Shown here: one piece after another, positions 37,540-47,600 of the stretch
How the letters are laid out: every line of letters starts with the position of its first letter
How positions within the stretch are numbered: the stretch's first letter is position 1
Origin: Streptomyces sp. NBRC 109706
GTDB taxonomy: Bacteria; Actinomycetota; Actinomycetes; Streptomycetales; Streptomycetaceae
Length of the DNA stretch: 64,000 nucleotides
Direction of reading: 5' to 3'
NCBI RefSeq assembly: GCF_000974485.1
Contig: NZ_BBOM01000005.1
Span: 914,289-978,288, forward strand
Program-made: the position numbers and the translations under genes
The notes under the pieces: generated by a model
What the model was told of the DNA's origin: nothing
Seen by the model: the letters and a program-made list of their open reading frames with translations, nothing else
The model's database searches: none

Positions 37540-38976
37540 CTACGGCGCGGCGGTGCCGGCGGCGGAGACGCCGGAACGGACGGCCGCCGCCGCCGCGCCG
37601 TGCCACGAGGAGCGCGGGAACGAGCCGACCAGCTGCGTCCGTTCGGCCCGCTCGGCCCGTTCGGCGCATTCCGCGTGATCGGTGCGGGCGGGTCGGTCGG
37701 TCGGGGCGGGTCGGTCGGTGCCGGCGGTCCGGTCGGTCGGGGCGGGTCGGTCGGTCGGGTCGGTCCCCGAGGTCCAGGGGGGCGGCGGGGAGACATGGGC
37801 CAGCGCGAGGGCCGCGTGCGCGACCGAGACCAGGGTGATATGGCGGTGCCAGCCGTTGAACGAGCGGCCGGTGAAGTCCCTTATGCCCACCCGGTCCGTC
37901 ACTTTTGCGAAGTCCTCGTCGACCCGGTCGGTGAGCCGCCGCAGTTCGGCGAGGAAGGTCGGCGACGCGTCGGCGATATTGGTCAACCACAGCTCGGTCG
38001 GCCAGTTCCTGGCGTCCCGACCGGTGCCCAGCAGTTTCCCGCTCGGAACGGCGGCGGGGTTTCTGCCGTAGCGGTGCGAGGGCAGGCCGACGTTCACGGC
38101 GGCGGCCAGGGTCGGCTGTCTGGGCCCGGAGGCGCCGTTCCGGTCCAGCGCGGGACGTCTCATGTTCCGCGCCATGCACATGATCTGTTGGGCCGGCAGC
38201 AGCCTCCCCGGCTGGAAGGAGAGCGCGGGATCGGCCACGGTGAACTGGAAGCCCCTGCCGACCCGGGCCAGCAGCGGCACCCCGGCGGCGTCGAGCGCCT
38301 CGTAGGCGGCGGCCATGTGCGCCTCGTCGATGTCCAGCACGACCGGGCGGGTGGGCAGCCCCCATTCCATCGCGGTGTCCAGGGTGGCCGCGGCCACGCA
38401 CTCCGCCAACGTCTCCCCCGAGGCGCGGCCGCCGCGCGGGACCTGACGGCACCTCGGGTCTCTCACTAATCGGTGACTCGGCAGATGGAGACGCCAGTTG
38501 ACCGGAACGCTCATCTCCGTGGAGACCGCCCACACCCCGATGGCGTGCTGCGCGTTCAACGTCTGTCCCAGGGCGGGGAAGTAGTGCCGGTCCACTCCCA
38601 CGGAATGCTGTCCGGCCTTGGGAATGATAAGCGGTTTGACCACCCATGCCTGGGGCGCGAACGCCCCCATCAGAAAGGCCGCCAGGGTTCGGCGTATCGG
38701 GGTCCAGTCCCAGGTGGAGTCGCAGATGAAATGGTGCAGGTTCTGCTCGGAAACCTGGCCGTCGAGCAGCGCTGCGATGTTACGGATCGATTTTCGCCCC
38801 GGGGTCTCCAGTAAACCCCGCAGGTACTGCATGCCTTTTATGCGCTGGTCGCTCCTGGGGAGTGAGGTGAACAGCACCGAGCCGAGTTGGGCGAGAACCG
38901 CCTTCAGAAAGGCGGAACCAGATGGAGCGAGATTGTCCAGTCGGGCGCCTGAGTCGTGCAGATCGACGTCAATCAT
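37540..38976 (-). CDS. IS701-like transposase homologue with disrupted catalytic residues (copy 2)
   Basis: A 478-aa DDE-superfamily protein. The IS701-type N-terminus is clear: 'SLPRSDQRIKGMQYLRGLLETPGRKSI' and 'LHHFICDSTWDWTPIRRTLA'. In active relatives the first catalytic Asp lies in a 'W-V-V-D-D-T-x-x-P-K-x-G-x-H-S-V-G' context; here it is 'AWVVKPLIIPKAGQHSVGV', with no Asp. A second Asp context is kept ('VVLDIDEAH'), and the late Glu region is 'DRVGIRDFTGRSFNGWHRH'. From ~402 a 77-residue low-complexity tail (TDRPAPTDR-type repeats, then AERAERAER) extends past the family end. ATG 38976 has GAGGA upstream. No flanking inverted repeats are seen. Confidence 0.75.
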   Translation of the reverse strand: MIDVDLHDSGARLDNLAPSGSAFLKAVLAQLGSVLFTSLPRSDQRIKGMQYLRGLLETPGRKSIRNIAALLDGQVSEQNLHHFICDSTWDWTPIRRTLAAFLMGAFAPQAWVVKPLIIPKAGQHSVGVDRHYFPALGQTLNAQHAIGVWAVSTEMSVPVNWRLHLPSHRLVRDPRCRQVPRGGRASGETLAECVAAATLDTAMEWGLPTRPVVLDIDEAHMAAAYEALDAAGVPLLARVGRGFQFTVADPALSFQPGRLLPAQQIMCMARNMRRPALDRNGASGPRQPTLAAAVNVGLPSHRYGRNPAAVPSGKLLGTGRDARNWPTELWLTNIADASPTFLAELRRLTDRVDEDFAKVTDRVGIRDFTGRSFNGWHRHITLVSVAHAALALAHVSPPPPWTSGTDPTDRPAPTDRTAGTDRPAPTDRPARTDHAECAERAERAERTQLVGSFPRSSWHGAAAAAVRSGVSAAGTAAP

Positions 38977-39070
38977 GGCTGTCCTCACTGTTACGTGGAT
39001 CCGGACGGCTTCGTGGAGTTGACTGCCGCGGTGCGTTTTCTCGGGAACAACAGCTCGCGGGGAGGCGGAA

Positions 39071-40240
39071 TCACATCCGGTCGGGGGCGAGCGGCACGGC
39101 CGGGTGGTGATAGAGGTAGGCGGCGGAGGCAAGGGTCATATGGTGGTGCCAGCCGGGGAAGGAACGTCCCTCGAAGTCCAGTAGCCCCAACTCCTCGTGG
39201 ATACGCCGCACCGCCGCGTCGGTCACCGTCGAATGGTGGGCCAGCGCGCGGACGGTGCCGGGCCCGGCGCGGTGCGTCGAGGTGATCCAGAAACGGGGGT
39301 TCCCGGTGTGCTCCGCGACCAGCCGCTGCGTTTGCTGGTTCGCAGTCGCGGAGGGATCGGTGGCGGAGAGCAACACCTCGGTCATGGAGAGCTGCGGCTC
39401 GCCGGGGCGGGTGGACGTCGCCGCCGGCCGGTCGGCCTGGGCGACGGCGGCGGCGCTGCTCGGCAGTCCGGGGGCGCCCGCGCGGGGCGCGCCTCCCGGC
39501 AGGACCGCGCTGAGTGGCTGGTCGGGGGCCACCTCAAGGACGAAGTCCCGGTCCCGCCGGGCGAGATAGTCGACCAGATGGCAGGCGCTGTCGGCGTGGC
39601 TCAGCCGGTAGACCAGGGGCGCGGTGGTGGCCACCCCGGACGCCGTCAGCTCGTCCAGCATCTCCAGCGCGAGGGCCCACTCGGGCCGGAAGGTGACATC
39701 GGCCGGGATCCTGGCGCGTCGACGGCGTTCCGGATCGCCGCACCAGGCGTCGTCCAACAGGAGCCGCCAGGACACCGGAATGCTGTGGTGGCCGTCGCCG
39801 AGGAACAGGCCGACACCGACCTGGCAGTCGACGCGCTGCCCGGTCTCGGTGAGAACGCGCCGCCGCAGCCCGACGGAGTGCGTTCCCCGTTTACGCAGCC
39901 GTACCAGGCCGACGGTCCAGACGGCGCCGGGCAGGAGGGCGGAGACGATGCGGGCCAGTTCCACCCGTGACGCCGTGCAGTCCCAGGCGCTGGCGGTGAT
40001 GAATTGTTGTAATGCCTGGGGGGCGCTGCCGGACAGCGCCAAATGCCGGGCCATGCGTCCCGCCGTCTTGCGGCCGGGAGTGCGGAGCAGGCCACAAAGA
40101 TAAGTGGCGGCCCAGCGGCGCTGATCGCTGCGCGGTAGATGGCCGAAGACCCGTTCGCTGTAGGCGACTATGCCCGTGCATTCTTTGTCCTGCGCGGGCG
40201 GCCAGGGCGGACTGGGCTCGGCCGCGGCCGATGCGGTCAA
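39071..40240 (-). CDS. IS701-like transposase homologue with disrupted catalytic residues (copy 1)
   Basis: A 389-aa relative of the neighbouring gene and equally diverged. 'HLPRSDQRRWAATYLCGLLRTPGRKTAGRMARHL' and 'ALQQFITASAWDCTASRVELARI' are the IS701 N-terminal signatures. The first catalytic Asp position reads 'AVWTVGLVRLRKRGTHSVG' and the second region 'APLVYRLSHADSACHL'; both lack the expected Asp context. The late 'EELGLLDFEGRSFPGWHHHMTL' (Glu region) is well kept. TTG 40240 is chosen because GAGGAGGA lies just upstream; a TTG at 40261 would place that site inside the gene. A -10-like TATGAT lies at 40293-40288. It is transcribed apart from phzE. Confidence 0.75.
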   Translation of the reverse strand: MTASAAAEPSPPWPPAQDKECTGIVAYSERVFGHLPRSDQRRWAATYLCGLLRTPGRKTAGRMARHLALSGSAPQALQQFITASAWDCTASRVELARIVSALLPGAVWTVGLVRLRKRGTHSVGLRRRVLTETGQRVDCQVGVGLFLGDGHHSIPVSWRLLLDDAWCGDPERRRRARIPADVTFRPEWALALEMLDELTASGVATTAPLVYRLSHADSACHLVDYLARRDRDFVLEVAPDQPLSAVLPGGAPRAGAPGLPSSAAAVAQADRPAATSTRPGEPQLSMTEVLLSATDPSATANQQTQRLVAEHTGNPRFWITSTHRAGPGTVRALAHHSTVTDAAVRRIHEELGLLDFEGRSFPGWHHHMTLASAAYLYHHPAVPLAPDRM

Positions 40241-40287
40241 AACGCACTCCTCCTCGGTCAATCCAGGGCTGAACTAAGACCTCGGTG

Positions 40288-40293
40288 ATCATA
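40288..40293 (-). promoter_or_regulatory. Possible -10 box of the IS701-like gene pair
   Basis: TATGAT on the minus strand, about 48 nt before the TTG start at 40240, in a locally AT-richer patch. No good -35 is seen. It suggests the two transposase-like genes have their own promoter. Confidence 0.35.
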
Positions 40294-40402
40294 AAGTTAC
40301 GTCCGGGCAGAACGGGGGCGGTCAGACACGACTTCGTCAACTCGTAACGACGAATCCAGTAGTACCTTCCGGAGCGCGCGTCGCCGGAGTGCACAACGGC
40401 GT

Positions 40403-40439
40403 GCGCCCCGCGCCCGGGAGGGCACGGGGCGCGGGGCGC
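40403..40439 (-). terminator. Terminator of the phzC-phzD-phzE operon
   Basis: Perfect 13-bp stem (40403-40415 with 40427-40439) and 11-nt loop, 39 bp past the phzE stop codon. It separates the biosynthetic operon from the IS701-like genes on the same strand. Confidence 0.75.
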
Positions 40440-40478
40440 GGGGGCGCGGGGCAGGGGGCCACAGGGCGTGGCGGGTGA

Positions 40479-42377
40479 TCAGGGCACGGGCGATGCGGCC
40501 AGCCCCTCCAGCAGCGAGGCGATCAGCCGGGGACCGTTCTGGGTCAGCACCGACTCGGCGTGGAACTGCGTCGAGGCGAAGCCGCCGGCGCGCAGTCCGT
40601 GCACCTCGCCGGTGGCCGGATCGCGGCTGATCTCGATCGTCCCGTGCGGCGGGTGCGCGAGCAGATCCTGGTCGGCGTGGGCGGCGAAGGTGTTGTAGAA
40701 GCCGACGCGTTCCGGCCGGCCGAACCAGTCGATCTCGCGCTGCACCCCCTGGTTCGGCGCCGGTCGGCGTCGCAGCGGCAGCCCGAGCAGGGCGCAGAGC
40801 ACCTGATGGCTCAGGCACACGGCCAGGAACGGCCGGCGCTCCGCGAGGAGTTGGGCGATGGTGGTGCGCAGCCGCCTGATCTTGGGATGGCCGCTCTCGG
40901 CCGGATCGCCGGGTCCCGGGCCCACGATCACCAGCTGGTGCGCGGACACGTCGTACGGTTCGTCGAACCTGCGCACCGTCACCTCGCAGCCGAGGGAGCG
41001 GACCTGGTGGGCGATCATCGCGGTGAAGGTGTCCTCGGCGTCCACCACCAGAACGTCGCGGCCGGCGAGGAGCCGCCCCGGTTCGTCGCCGTGGTCGGGG
41101 CCGTGCAGCCAGAAGCGGGAGATGGTCTCGTTCCGCCGGTCCAGCGCCGCGCTGACCGAGGGGTGGGAGCCGAAACGGGTCGGCTCGTGCTCGCCGAGCG
41201 CCGCGAGGAGCCCGGACGCCTTGGCCAGGGTCTCCGCCACCTCGGCATCGGGGTCCGAATGCCGCACCAGCGTCGCCCCGACCCCGATGCCCATCCGTCC
41301 CGTGGCGTCGATATCGGCGGTGCGGATCAGGATCGAGGAGTCGAGGGTGCGCCCGCCGGTGGCGTCCCGGCCGATGAGGGCGGCCACCCCGCTGTAGTAG
41401 CCGCGGCCGACCGGCTCGTAACGGCTGATCACCCGCGCGGCGTTCTCCAGCGGGGAGCCGGTGACCGTCGGCGCGAAGAGGGTTTCGCGCAGGATGTCGC
41501 GGACGTCCCGGTCCGTGCTGCCCTTGATGAAGTACTCGGTGTGCGCCAGCCGGGCCATCTCCTTGAGCCGGGGGCCGACCACCTGGACGCCGCCCGGGCA
41601 GACCCGGGCCATCATCTTCAGCTCCTCGTCGACGACCATGTACAGCTCGTCGACCTCCTTACGGTCCGCGAGGAAGTCCATCACCCCTTCGAGGCTGGGG
41701 CCGCCGGCGGGATAGCGGTAGGTGCCGCTGATCGGGTTCATGACGGCCTGGCCGTCGCGGATGCTGAGATGCCGCTCCGGGGTCGCCCCCACAAAGGTGC
41801 GCCCGCCGGTGTGCACGAGGAACGTCCAGTAGGCGCCGACCTCGCGCTCCAGGAGCCGCCGGAAGAACGACAGCGCCATATGCCGTGAGAAGTCCGGGAG
41901 TTGGGCGGTGAAGGTGCGCTTGATGACAAAGTTGGCGCCCGCTCCGGTGCCGATCTCGGAGCCGATCACCCGGCGCACGATATCGGCGTAGGCCGCGTCC
42001 CCGATGTCGAACCGGCCGTCCTCGATCTTGATCGGATCGGCGGGCAGCCGGCGCAGGTGCTCCCCGAGCGGCAGCGCGGCGTATCCGCGCACGGCCATGG
42101 CGAGCAACGGTTCGCCGTCGGGGCGCACCTCGAAGCCGCGTTCGGCGATCTGACCGTAGGGGACAAGAACGAACAACTCCTCGCCCTCGCCCGGCACTTC
42201 GGCCAGCGGAAGGTCGGCGAGCGCGGCGACCTCGGCCATGTCCCCGGTCAGCACCTCAAGGACCCCGGGGCCCGACCACTCGGGGCGGTGCAGCAGCACG
42301 AACGCCTCCGTGCCGCCGTCGAGCACCCGGGCCAGCGGGTCCACCGGGTGCTCGGAACCCGTCTCCGAAGCGGTCAT
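40479..42377 (-). CDS. phzE: PhzE-type 2-amino-2-deoxyisochorismate synthase
   Basis: A 632-aa fusion of a chorismate-utilising TrpE-like domain (residues ~20-415) and a class I glutamine amidotransferase (~430-632). The TrpE part has '[10 protein letters not shown]', 'NPISGTYRY', '[14 protein letters not shown]'-type metal segments. The GATase has oxyanion 'GPGPGDP', nucleophile Cys in '[10 protein letters not shown]' and His/Glu in 'FHAESVL'. PhzE converts chorismate plus glutamine to 2-amino-2-deoxyisochorismate without releasing pyruvate. ATG 42377 overlaps the phzD stop (ATGA), so the two are coupled. The Ser in 'CLSHQ' (rather than Gly) is typical of PhzE and argues against anthranilate synthase. 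Confidence 0.9.
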   Translation of the reverse strand: MTASETGSEHPVDPLARVLDGGTEAFVLLHRPEWSGPGVLEVLTGDMAEVAALADLPLAEVPGEGEELFVLVPYGQIAERGFEVRPDGEPLLAMAVRGYAALPLGEHLRRLPADPIKIEDGRFDIGDAAYADIVRRVIGSEIGTGAGANFVIKRTFTAQLPDFSRHMALSFFRRLLEREVGAYWTFLVHTGGRTFVGATPERHLSIRDGQAVMNPISGTYRYPAGGPSLEGVMDFLADRKEVDELYMVVDEELKMMARVCPGGVQVVGPRLKEMARLAHTEYFIKGSTDRDVRDILRETLFAPTVTGSPLENAARVISRYEPVGRGYYSGVAALIGRDATGGRTLDSSILIRTADIDATGRMGIGVGATLVRHSDPDAEVAETLAKASGLLAALGEHEPTRFGSHPSVSAALDRRNETISRFWLHGPDHGDEPGRLLAGRDVLVVDAEDTFTAMIAHQVRSLGCEVTVRRFDEPYDVSAHQLVIVGPGPGDPAESGHPKIRRLRTTIAQLLAERRPFLAVCLSHQVLCALLGLPLRRRPAPNQGVQREIDWFGRPERVGFYNTFAAHADQDLLAHPPHGTIEISRDPATGEVHGLRAGGFASTQFHAESVLTQNGPRLIASLLEGLAASPVP

Positions 42378-43060
42378 ATCCGCTCCGTTCCGGGGCGGTG
42401 CGCCGGCTGCGGCACGTCGGCCCGGCCGAGTTCGTCCAGCAGGGTCCTGGTGGTCAGTACCCGGCCGGCGCGCCGCGCCGCGTAGGAGAGGGCGAGTCGG
42501 TGGTCGTCGGGGGAGAAGTCGGCGGTGGCGTCGGCGACCAGGAACGGCTGGATATCGTGGCTGAACGCGTCCACCGCCGTCATCAGCACCCCGACATGCG
42601 CGTACACCCCGCAGACGATCAGCTGGTCGCGTCCGCCGGCCCGCATCCGTTCCAGCAGGTCGGACCGGACGAAGGCGCTGTAGCGCCATTTGGTGAAGAG
42701 CCAGTCGTCGGGCCCGGGGGCCAGTCCGGCGACCACGCCCCGGTGTTCGGGCGCGGCCCGCATGCCGGGGCCCCAGAAGTCGCTGAGCAGGCCGCGCTGT
42801 TGGGGCGTCATCCCGCCGGGCTGGGCGGTGTAGGCCACCTGGACGCCCAGCCGGACACAGCGTTCGCGCAGCGCCGTCGCGTTGGCGAGCAGCGAGCCGC
42901 CGGGTTCCTCGGCGGGTGGAAAGGGCTTGAGGAAGTACTCCTGCATGTCGTGGAGCAGCAGCACGGCCCGTCGTGGATCCGGCGTCCAGTGCACGGTGTT
43001 GTCGGGCAGATCGGGCTCCGCCGGCATCGGGTACGGCGCGACCGGGGGAATACCGGGCAT
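42374..43060 (-). CDS. phzD: PhzD-type isochorismatase
   Basis: A 228-aa isochorismatase-family hydrolase that removes pyruvate from 2-amino-2-deoxyisochorismate to give trans-2,3-dihydro-3-hydroxyanthranilate (DHHA). Catalytic Asp in '[12 protein letters not shown]', Lys in '[10 protein letters not shown]', and '[35 protein letters not shown]' at the site where cysteine hydrolases have their nucleophile; PhzD lacks that Cys. Length and N-terminus ('[13 protein letters not shown]') match PhzD closely. ATG 43060. Confidence 0.92.
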   Translation of the reverse strand: MPGIPPVAPYPMPAEPDLPDNTVHWTPDPRRAVLLLHDMQEYFLKPFPPAEEPGGSLLANATALRERCVRLGVQVAYTAQPGGMTPQQRGLLSDFWGPGMRAAPEHRGVVAGLAPGPDDWLFTKWRYSAFVRSDLLERMRAGGRDQLIVCGVYAHVGVLMTAVDAFSHDIQPFLVADATADFSPDDHRLALSYAARRAGRVLTTRTLLDELGRADVPQPAHRPGTERI

Positions 43061-43137
43061 AGTCGATGAGGTCCTTTGCTCGTGCGATAGCGAGGGGTGC
43101 GGATCGTCGTGGTGGTCCGGCGGCCGGTCCTGGTCGC

Positions 43138-44310
43138 TCAGCCGCGCCAGGCCAGCACCACCTCGACGGCCTGCCGGGGGTTGAGGCGCGGATCGCAGAA
43201 GCTGACGTACTTGTCGCCGAGGCGTTCGACGTCGTCGGCGTCCCACGCGCATTCCGTCACGTCCTCCGGCGTGGTCTCCAGATGGAGCCCGGCCGCGACG
43301 CCGCCGCTCTCCGCCACGATCTCCTGGAACTCGCGCAGCTCGCGGACGACGGTCCCGACGAAGCGCGTCTTGAGCCCGTCGGCGGCGCTGACCGTGTTGC
43401 CGTGCATGGGGTCGGACAGCCAGAGCACCGGGAAGCCGGCCCCGGCCACCGCCCTGACCAGCGGGGGCAGCGCCCGGCCGATCCGGTCGGCGCCCATCCG
43501 GGCGATCAGGGTGAGCCGGCCCGGCTGACGTCGCGGGTCCAACCGTTCGCAGAGCGCCAGCAGTTCGTCGGGCCGCCAGGTCGGACCGACCTTGACGGCG
43601 ACCGGGTTGGAGATCGCGGCGAGCAGCGCGATATGCGCGTGGTCCAGCTGCCGGGTGCGGTCACCCACCCAGGGCCAGTGGGTGGAGGTCAGCAGCAGCG
43701 TGCCGTCCGGTTCGCGGCGCAGCAGCGGCAGTTCGTAGTCGAGCAGCAGCGCCTCATGGCTGGTCCACACCGGCGCTTCGAGCCCCGGCCGGCTCTCGGT
43801 GCCGCGCCAGCCCAGGAAGTGCATGATGTCGCTGGCGGCCCGGTAACCGGCCAGCAGATGCCATGGGTTCGGCTTCCGCAGCTCCGGGTCGGGCTCGGGC
43901 CGGTTGACCATATGCCCCCGGTAGACGGGGAGTTCGCGGTCCCCGACGCGTTCGACGGGGGACGAGCGCGGCTTGCCGAACTGCCCGGCGATCCGGCCGA
44001 CCCGCAGCACCGGCTTGCCGGCCGCCAACTTCTGGGTGCCCGCGAGGACATCGAGCAGCGCGGTCTTGCGGCGGACGTCGTTGGGGGTCGCCTCGGCCGG
44101 GTCCTCGGCGCAGTCGCCGATCTGGACGACCCCGAGACGGCCGGCCGCGGCCTCCGCCAGGAGGGTACGGAGCCGGTGCACCGCCTCGGCGTCCACCAGG
44201 GCCGGCATGCCTTCCAGAAGTTTTCTGACCTCGTCGATCTCCGGATGGTGAGCCCAGTCGGGCTGCTGGAGCGCGGGCGTGGAGCGGAGTCGGGACAGTG
44301 TGTCGATCAT
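43138..44310 (-). CDS. phzC: Class II DAHP synthase (PhzC-type)
   Basis: A 390-aa plant-type 3-deoxy-D-arabino-heptulosonate-7-phosphate synthase. '[22 protein letters not shown]', '[16 protein letters not shown]', '[23 protein letters not shown]', '[15 protein letters not shown]' and '[14 protein letters not shown]' are the metal- and phosphoenolpyruvate-binding segments. It condenses PEP and erythrose-4-phosphate to feed extra shikimate flux into this cluster. It is shorter than the housekeeping enzyme (about 450 aa), as PhzC proteins are, so probably insensitive to normal aromatic feedback. ATG 44310 has GGGGG 7 nt upstream and is first in the operon, 77 bp before phzD. Confidence 0.92.
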   Translation of the reverse strand: MIDTLSRLRSTPALQQPDWAHHPEIDEVRKLLEGMPALVDAEAVHRLRTLLAEAAAGRLGVVQIGDCAEDPAEATPNDVRRKTALLDVLAGTQKLAAGKPVLRVGRIAGQFGKPRSSPVERVGDRELPVYRGHMVNRPEPDPELRKPNPWHLLAGYRAASDIMHFLGWRGTESRPGLEAPVWTSHEALLLDYELPLLRREPDGTLLLTSTHWPWVGDRTRQLDHAHIALLAAISNPVAVKVGPTWRPDELLALCERLDPRRQPGRLTLIARMGADRIGRALPPLVRAVAGAGFPVLWLSDPMHGNTVSAADGLKTRFVGTVVRELREFQEIVAESGGVAAGLHLETTPEDVTECAWDADDVERLGDKYVSFCDPRLNPRQAVEVVLAWRG

Positions 44311-44655
44311 CGAATATCCCCCAGCTGGCCATTCGGTTCCGTCAAGGGCCCTGCTCGCGCCGTTCAAAGACATTGAGCAATGATGTGCCGTCGGCGGCAC
44401 GGACACGGCTCCGCCACCGACAAGTTCACCTCTCCGAGGAAACGTACTGTTGCCGGACTGACGCCGGAGAAACAACGGTTCGGGTCGTAGTCCGTCAGGT
44501 ATCCGTAAGGACAGGGCATGCCGTCCGAACAGACTTGACAGATCCTGCTCCCCTTCCACAGCGGGTGGTCCCACCCCTGGTTAGATTGCGGCCGGGCACC
44601 ATTCATGCGTATCTCGGTAAACGAGCGTAACGGTCATGGGATGGGGAGAACCAGA
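44311..44655. promoter_or_regulatory. Divergent promoter region between phzC and the carboxylic acid reductase
   Basis: 345 bp controlling both arms of the cluster. TTGACA at 44535-44540 and TTAGAT at 44581-44586 (plus strand) are the best promoter-like words but are too far apart to pair. GC is lower than in the flanking genes. An 80-codon Cys-rich minus-strand frame (44364-44606) is not supported as a gene. The CAR ribosome-binding site is GGGGAG at 44643-44648. Confidence 0.5.
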
Positions 44656-47600
44656 ATGCGACTCGCGCGATTGATGGCAGAGATAATGGAGCGCTACGCG
44701 GACCGACCGGCCGTCGGTGAACGCGCCCGGGAGTTCGTCCGGGATCCGGAAAGCGGGCGCCTTTCGCTGAACTTGTTACCGCGCTACGAGCTGATGACGT
44801 TCGGCGAACTGTGGGGTCGCATACGGTCGGTGGCGGCCGAATGGCACCACCATCCGGAAAGTCCGCTGCGGGCCGGTGAACGGGTCGTCTTTCTCGGGTT
44901 CTCCAGCATCGAGTACTCGGTGGTCGATCTGGCCTGTGTGCATCTCGGCGCGGTCGGCGTCCCGCTCCAGACCAGCTCCCCGGTGGCCCAGCTCGGCGCC
45001 ATCGTCGAGGAGACCGAGCCCGCCATGATGGCCACCAGCCTGGAACGCCTGGACACGGCGGTCGAGCTGACGCTGAAGAGCCCTTCGGTCCGGCGGATCG
45101 TCGTCTTCGACCACCGTCCGCAACTGGTCGAGGAGACCGAGGCGTTCGCCGCCGCCAGGGAACGCCTGGTCAGGGGCGGCCATGCCGCGATGCTCGACGC
45201 CCTGCCGGATATCGTCGACCGGGGATCGGCGCTGCCGGCGGCGCCGCTGTACACGCCGGACGACGGCGACGACCCGCTCGCGCTGCTGATCTACACCTCG
45301 GGCAGCACCGGCACGCCCAAGGGCGCCATGTACACCGAACGGCTGGCCAGCGCCATGTGGGGCGGCGCCTGGGCGAAGCTGTTCTCGGACGAGCACGCCG
45401 TCACCTTCCACTACATGCCGATGAGCCATGTGGCCGGGCACTCGTCGCTGAAGAACACCCTGGCGCGCGGCGGGATCACGTACTTCACGGCCGCCAGCGA
45501 TCTGTCCACCTTCTTCGACGACATCGCGCTGGCCAGGCCAACCGAGATATCCCTGGTGCCGCGCGTCTGCGAGATGCTCTTCCAGAAGTACCGGAGCGAA
45601 CTCGGCCCCTACCTCGGCGAAGGCGGCGGGGACGGCGATTCCGATACGGTCGGCGCCGAGGTCAGAAAGCATATGCGGGAGAACATCCTCGGCGGCCGTA
45701 TCGCCTGGGCCAGTTGCGGCTCGGCGCCGCTCTCCGACGAACTGCGCGAGTTTGTCGAATCCCTGCTCGGTTTCGATCTGAACATCATCTACGGCTCCAC
45801 CGAGGCCGCCGCGATCTCCGTCAACGGCGAGCTGATCCGGCCCCCCGTGGTCGACTACAAACTTCTCGACGTCCCCGAACTCGGCTACTTCGGAACGGAC
45901 ACCCCGTATCCGCGCGGTGAACTCCTGCTGAAGACCGACGCCATCATTCCCGGCTACTACAAGCAGCCCGAGCTGAGCGCCGAACTCCTGGACGACGACG
46001 GCTACTACCGGACGGGCGACATCGTCGCCGAGTTCGCCCCCGGCCGGCATTCCGTCGTGGACCGCCGGAACAGCGTGTTGAAGCTCTCCCAGGGCGAGTT
46101 CGTGGCCACCACCCATCTGGAAGCCGTGTTCTCGGTGAGTCCACTGGTACGGCAGATATTCGTCTACGGAAACGGCGAGCGGTCCTATCTGCTCGCCGTG
46201 GTCGTTCCCTCGGGCCCGCTCGCGGAGTTCGGCGGCGAGGAGGAGTTCCGCGGTCTGCTGCGCGACTCGTTCCAGCGGATCGCCAGGGACCAGGGGCTCA
46301 ACTCGTATGAGATTCCTCGTGGTTTCCTGGTCGAGACCGAGCCGTTCAGCCAGGCGAACGGGCTGCTGTCGGACCACAGGAAGCGCCGCAGGCCGCAGCT
46401 CGTCCAGCGGTACCGCGAGCGGCTTGAGGCGCTGTACTCCGCTATCGCCGCCGAGGAGGCGGACGAGCTGACCACGGTGCGCCGCCTGGGGGCGACCCGG
46501 CCCGTTCTTGAGACGGTCCAGCGGGCCGCCCGCGCCCTGCTCGGCGGTGCCCTGACGGAGGTAAGCCCGGATGCCCACTTCCGGGACCTCGGCGGCGACT
46601 CACTGAGCGCGGTGTCCTTCGCCAACCTGCTGCGCGACACCTTCGACGTCCGCGTCCCCGTCGATCTGGTCATCAGCCCGGCGACCGATCTGCGGCAACT
46701 GGCCGCCCATATCGAGGCCAAACGCGCCGCCGGTCCCCCGCAGGTGACCTATGCGTCGGTGCACGGGGCGGAGAGCCCCGAGGTGCACGCCGCCGATCTC
46801 ACCTTGGAGAAGTTCATCGACGCCGACACCGTCGAGGCGGCCGGCTCCCTGCCGCGCCCTGCGGACGAGCCACGGACTGTGCTGCTCACCGGCGCGAGCG
46901 GCTATCTCGGCCGTTTCCTGTGCCTCGAATGGCTGGAGCGACTCTCCCGCACGGGCGGCCGGCTCGTCTGCGTGGTGCGCGGCGGGAGCGCGGTCGCGGC
47001 CAGGAAGCGCCTCGACGAGGCCCTGTCCTCCGGCGACCAGACGCTGACCCGACGGTTCCAGGAGCTGGCCGACGCCCATCTGGAGGTCGTCGCCGGCGAG
47101 TTGGCCGAGCCGCGGCTCGGCCTCGACGAGGAGACCTGGCGGCGGCTGGCCGACGAGGTGGACACCATCGTCCACGCCGGCGCCCTGGTCAACCATGTCC
47201 TCCCGTACCAGCACCTGTTCGACGCCAACGTGGTCGGCACCGCGGAGCTGATCCGGCTGGCCCTCACCGGCCGCCTCAAGCCGTTCACCTATGTCTCCAG
47301 CGTGGCCGTCGCGACCTCGTGGACCGGCGGGCCGGCCCTGGACGAGGACTCCGACGTGCGCGCCGCCGTCCCGGTGCAGCGCGTCGAGGAGGGGTACGCC
47401 AGCGGCTACGCGACCAGCAAGTGGGCCGGCGAGGTGCTGCTGCGGGAGGCGCACGACCGGTGCGGCCTTCCGGTCACCACCTTCCGGTCCAACATGATCC
47501 TCGCGCACAGCCGTTACCCGGGGCAGCTCAACGTCCCCGACGCCTTCACCAGGCTGCTCTTCAGCCTGGTCGCCACCGGCATCGCGCCGCACACCTTCTA

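Noticed and set aside
37540..40261. Active insertion sequence
   Set aside because: No terminal inverted repeats or target duplications are visible and the catalytic Asp contexts are lost in both genes.
44364..44606. 80-codon minus-strand frame rich in Cys in the phzC/CAR promoter region
   Set aside because: No ribosome-binding site, codon third positions far less GC-biased than real genes here, and it occupies the only space for two divergent promoters. The Cys pattern does not match a family I know.
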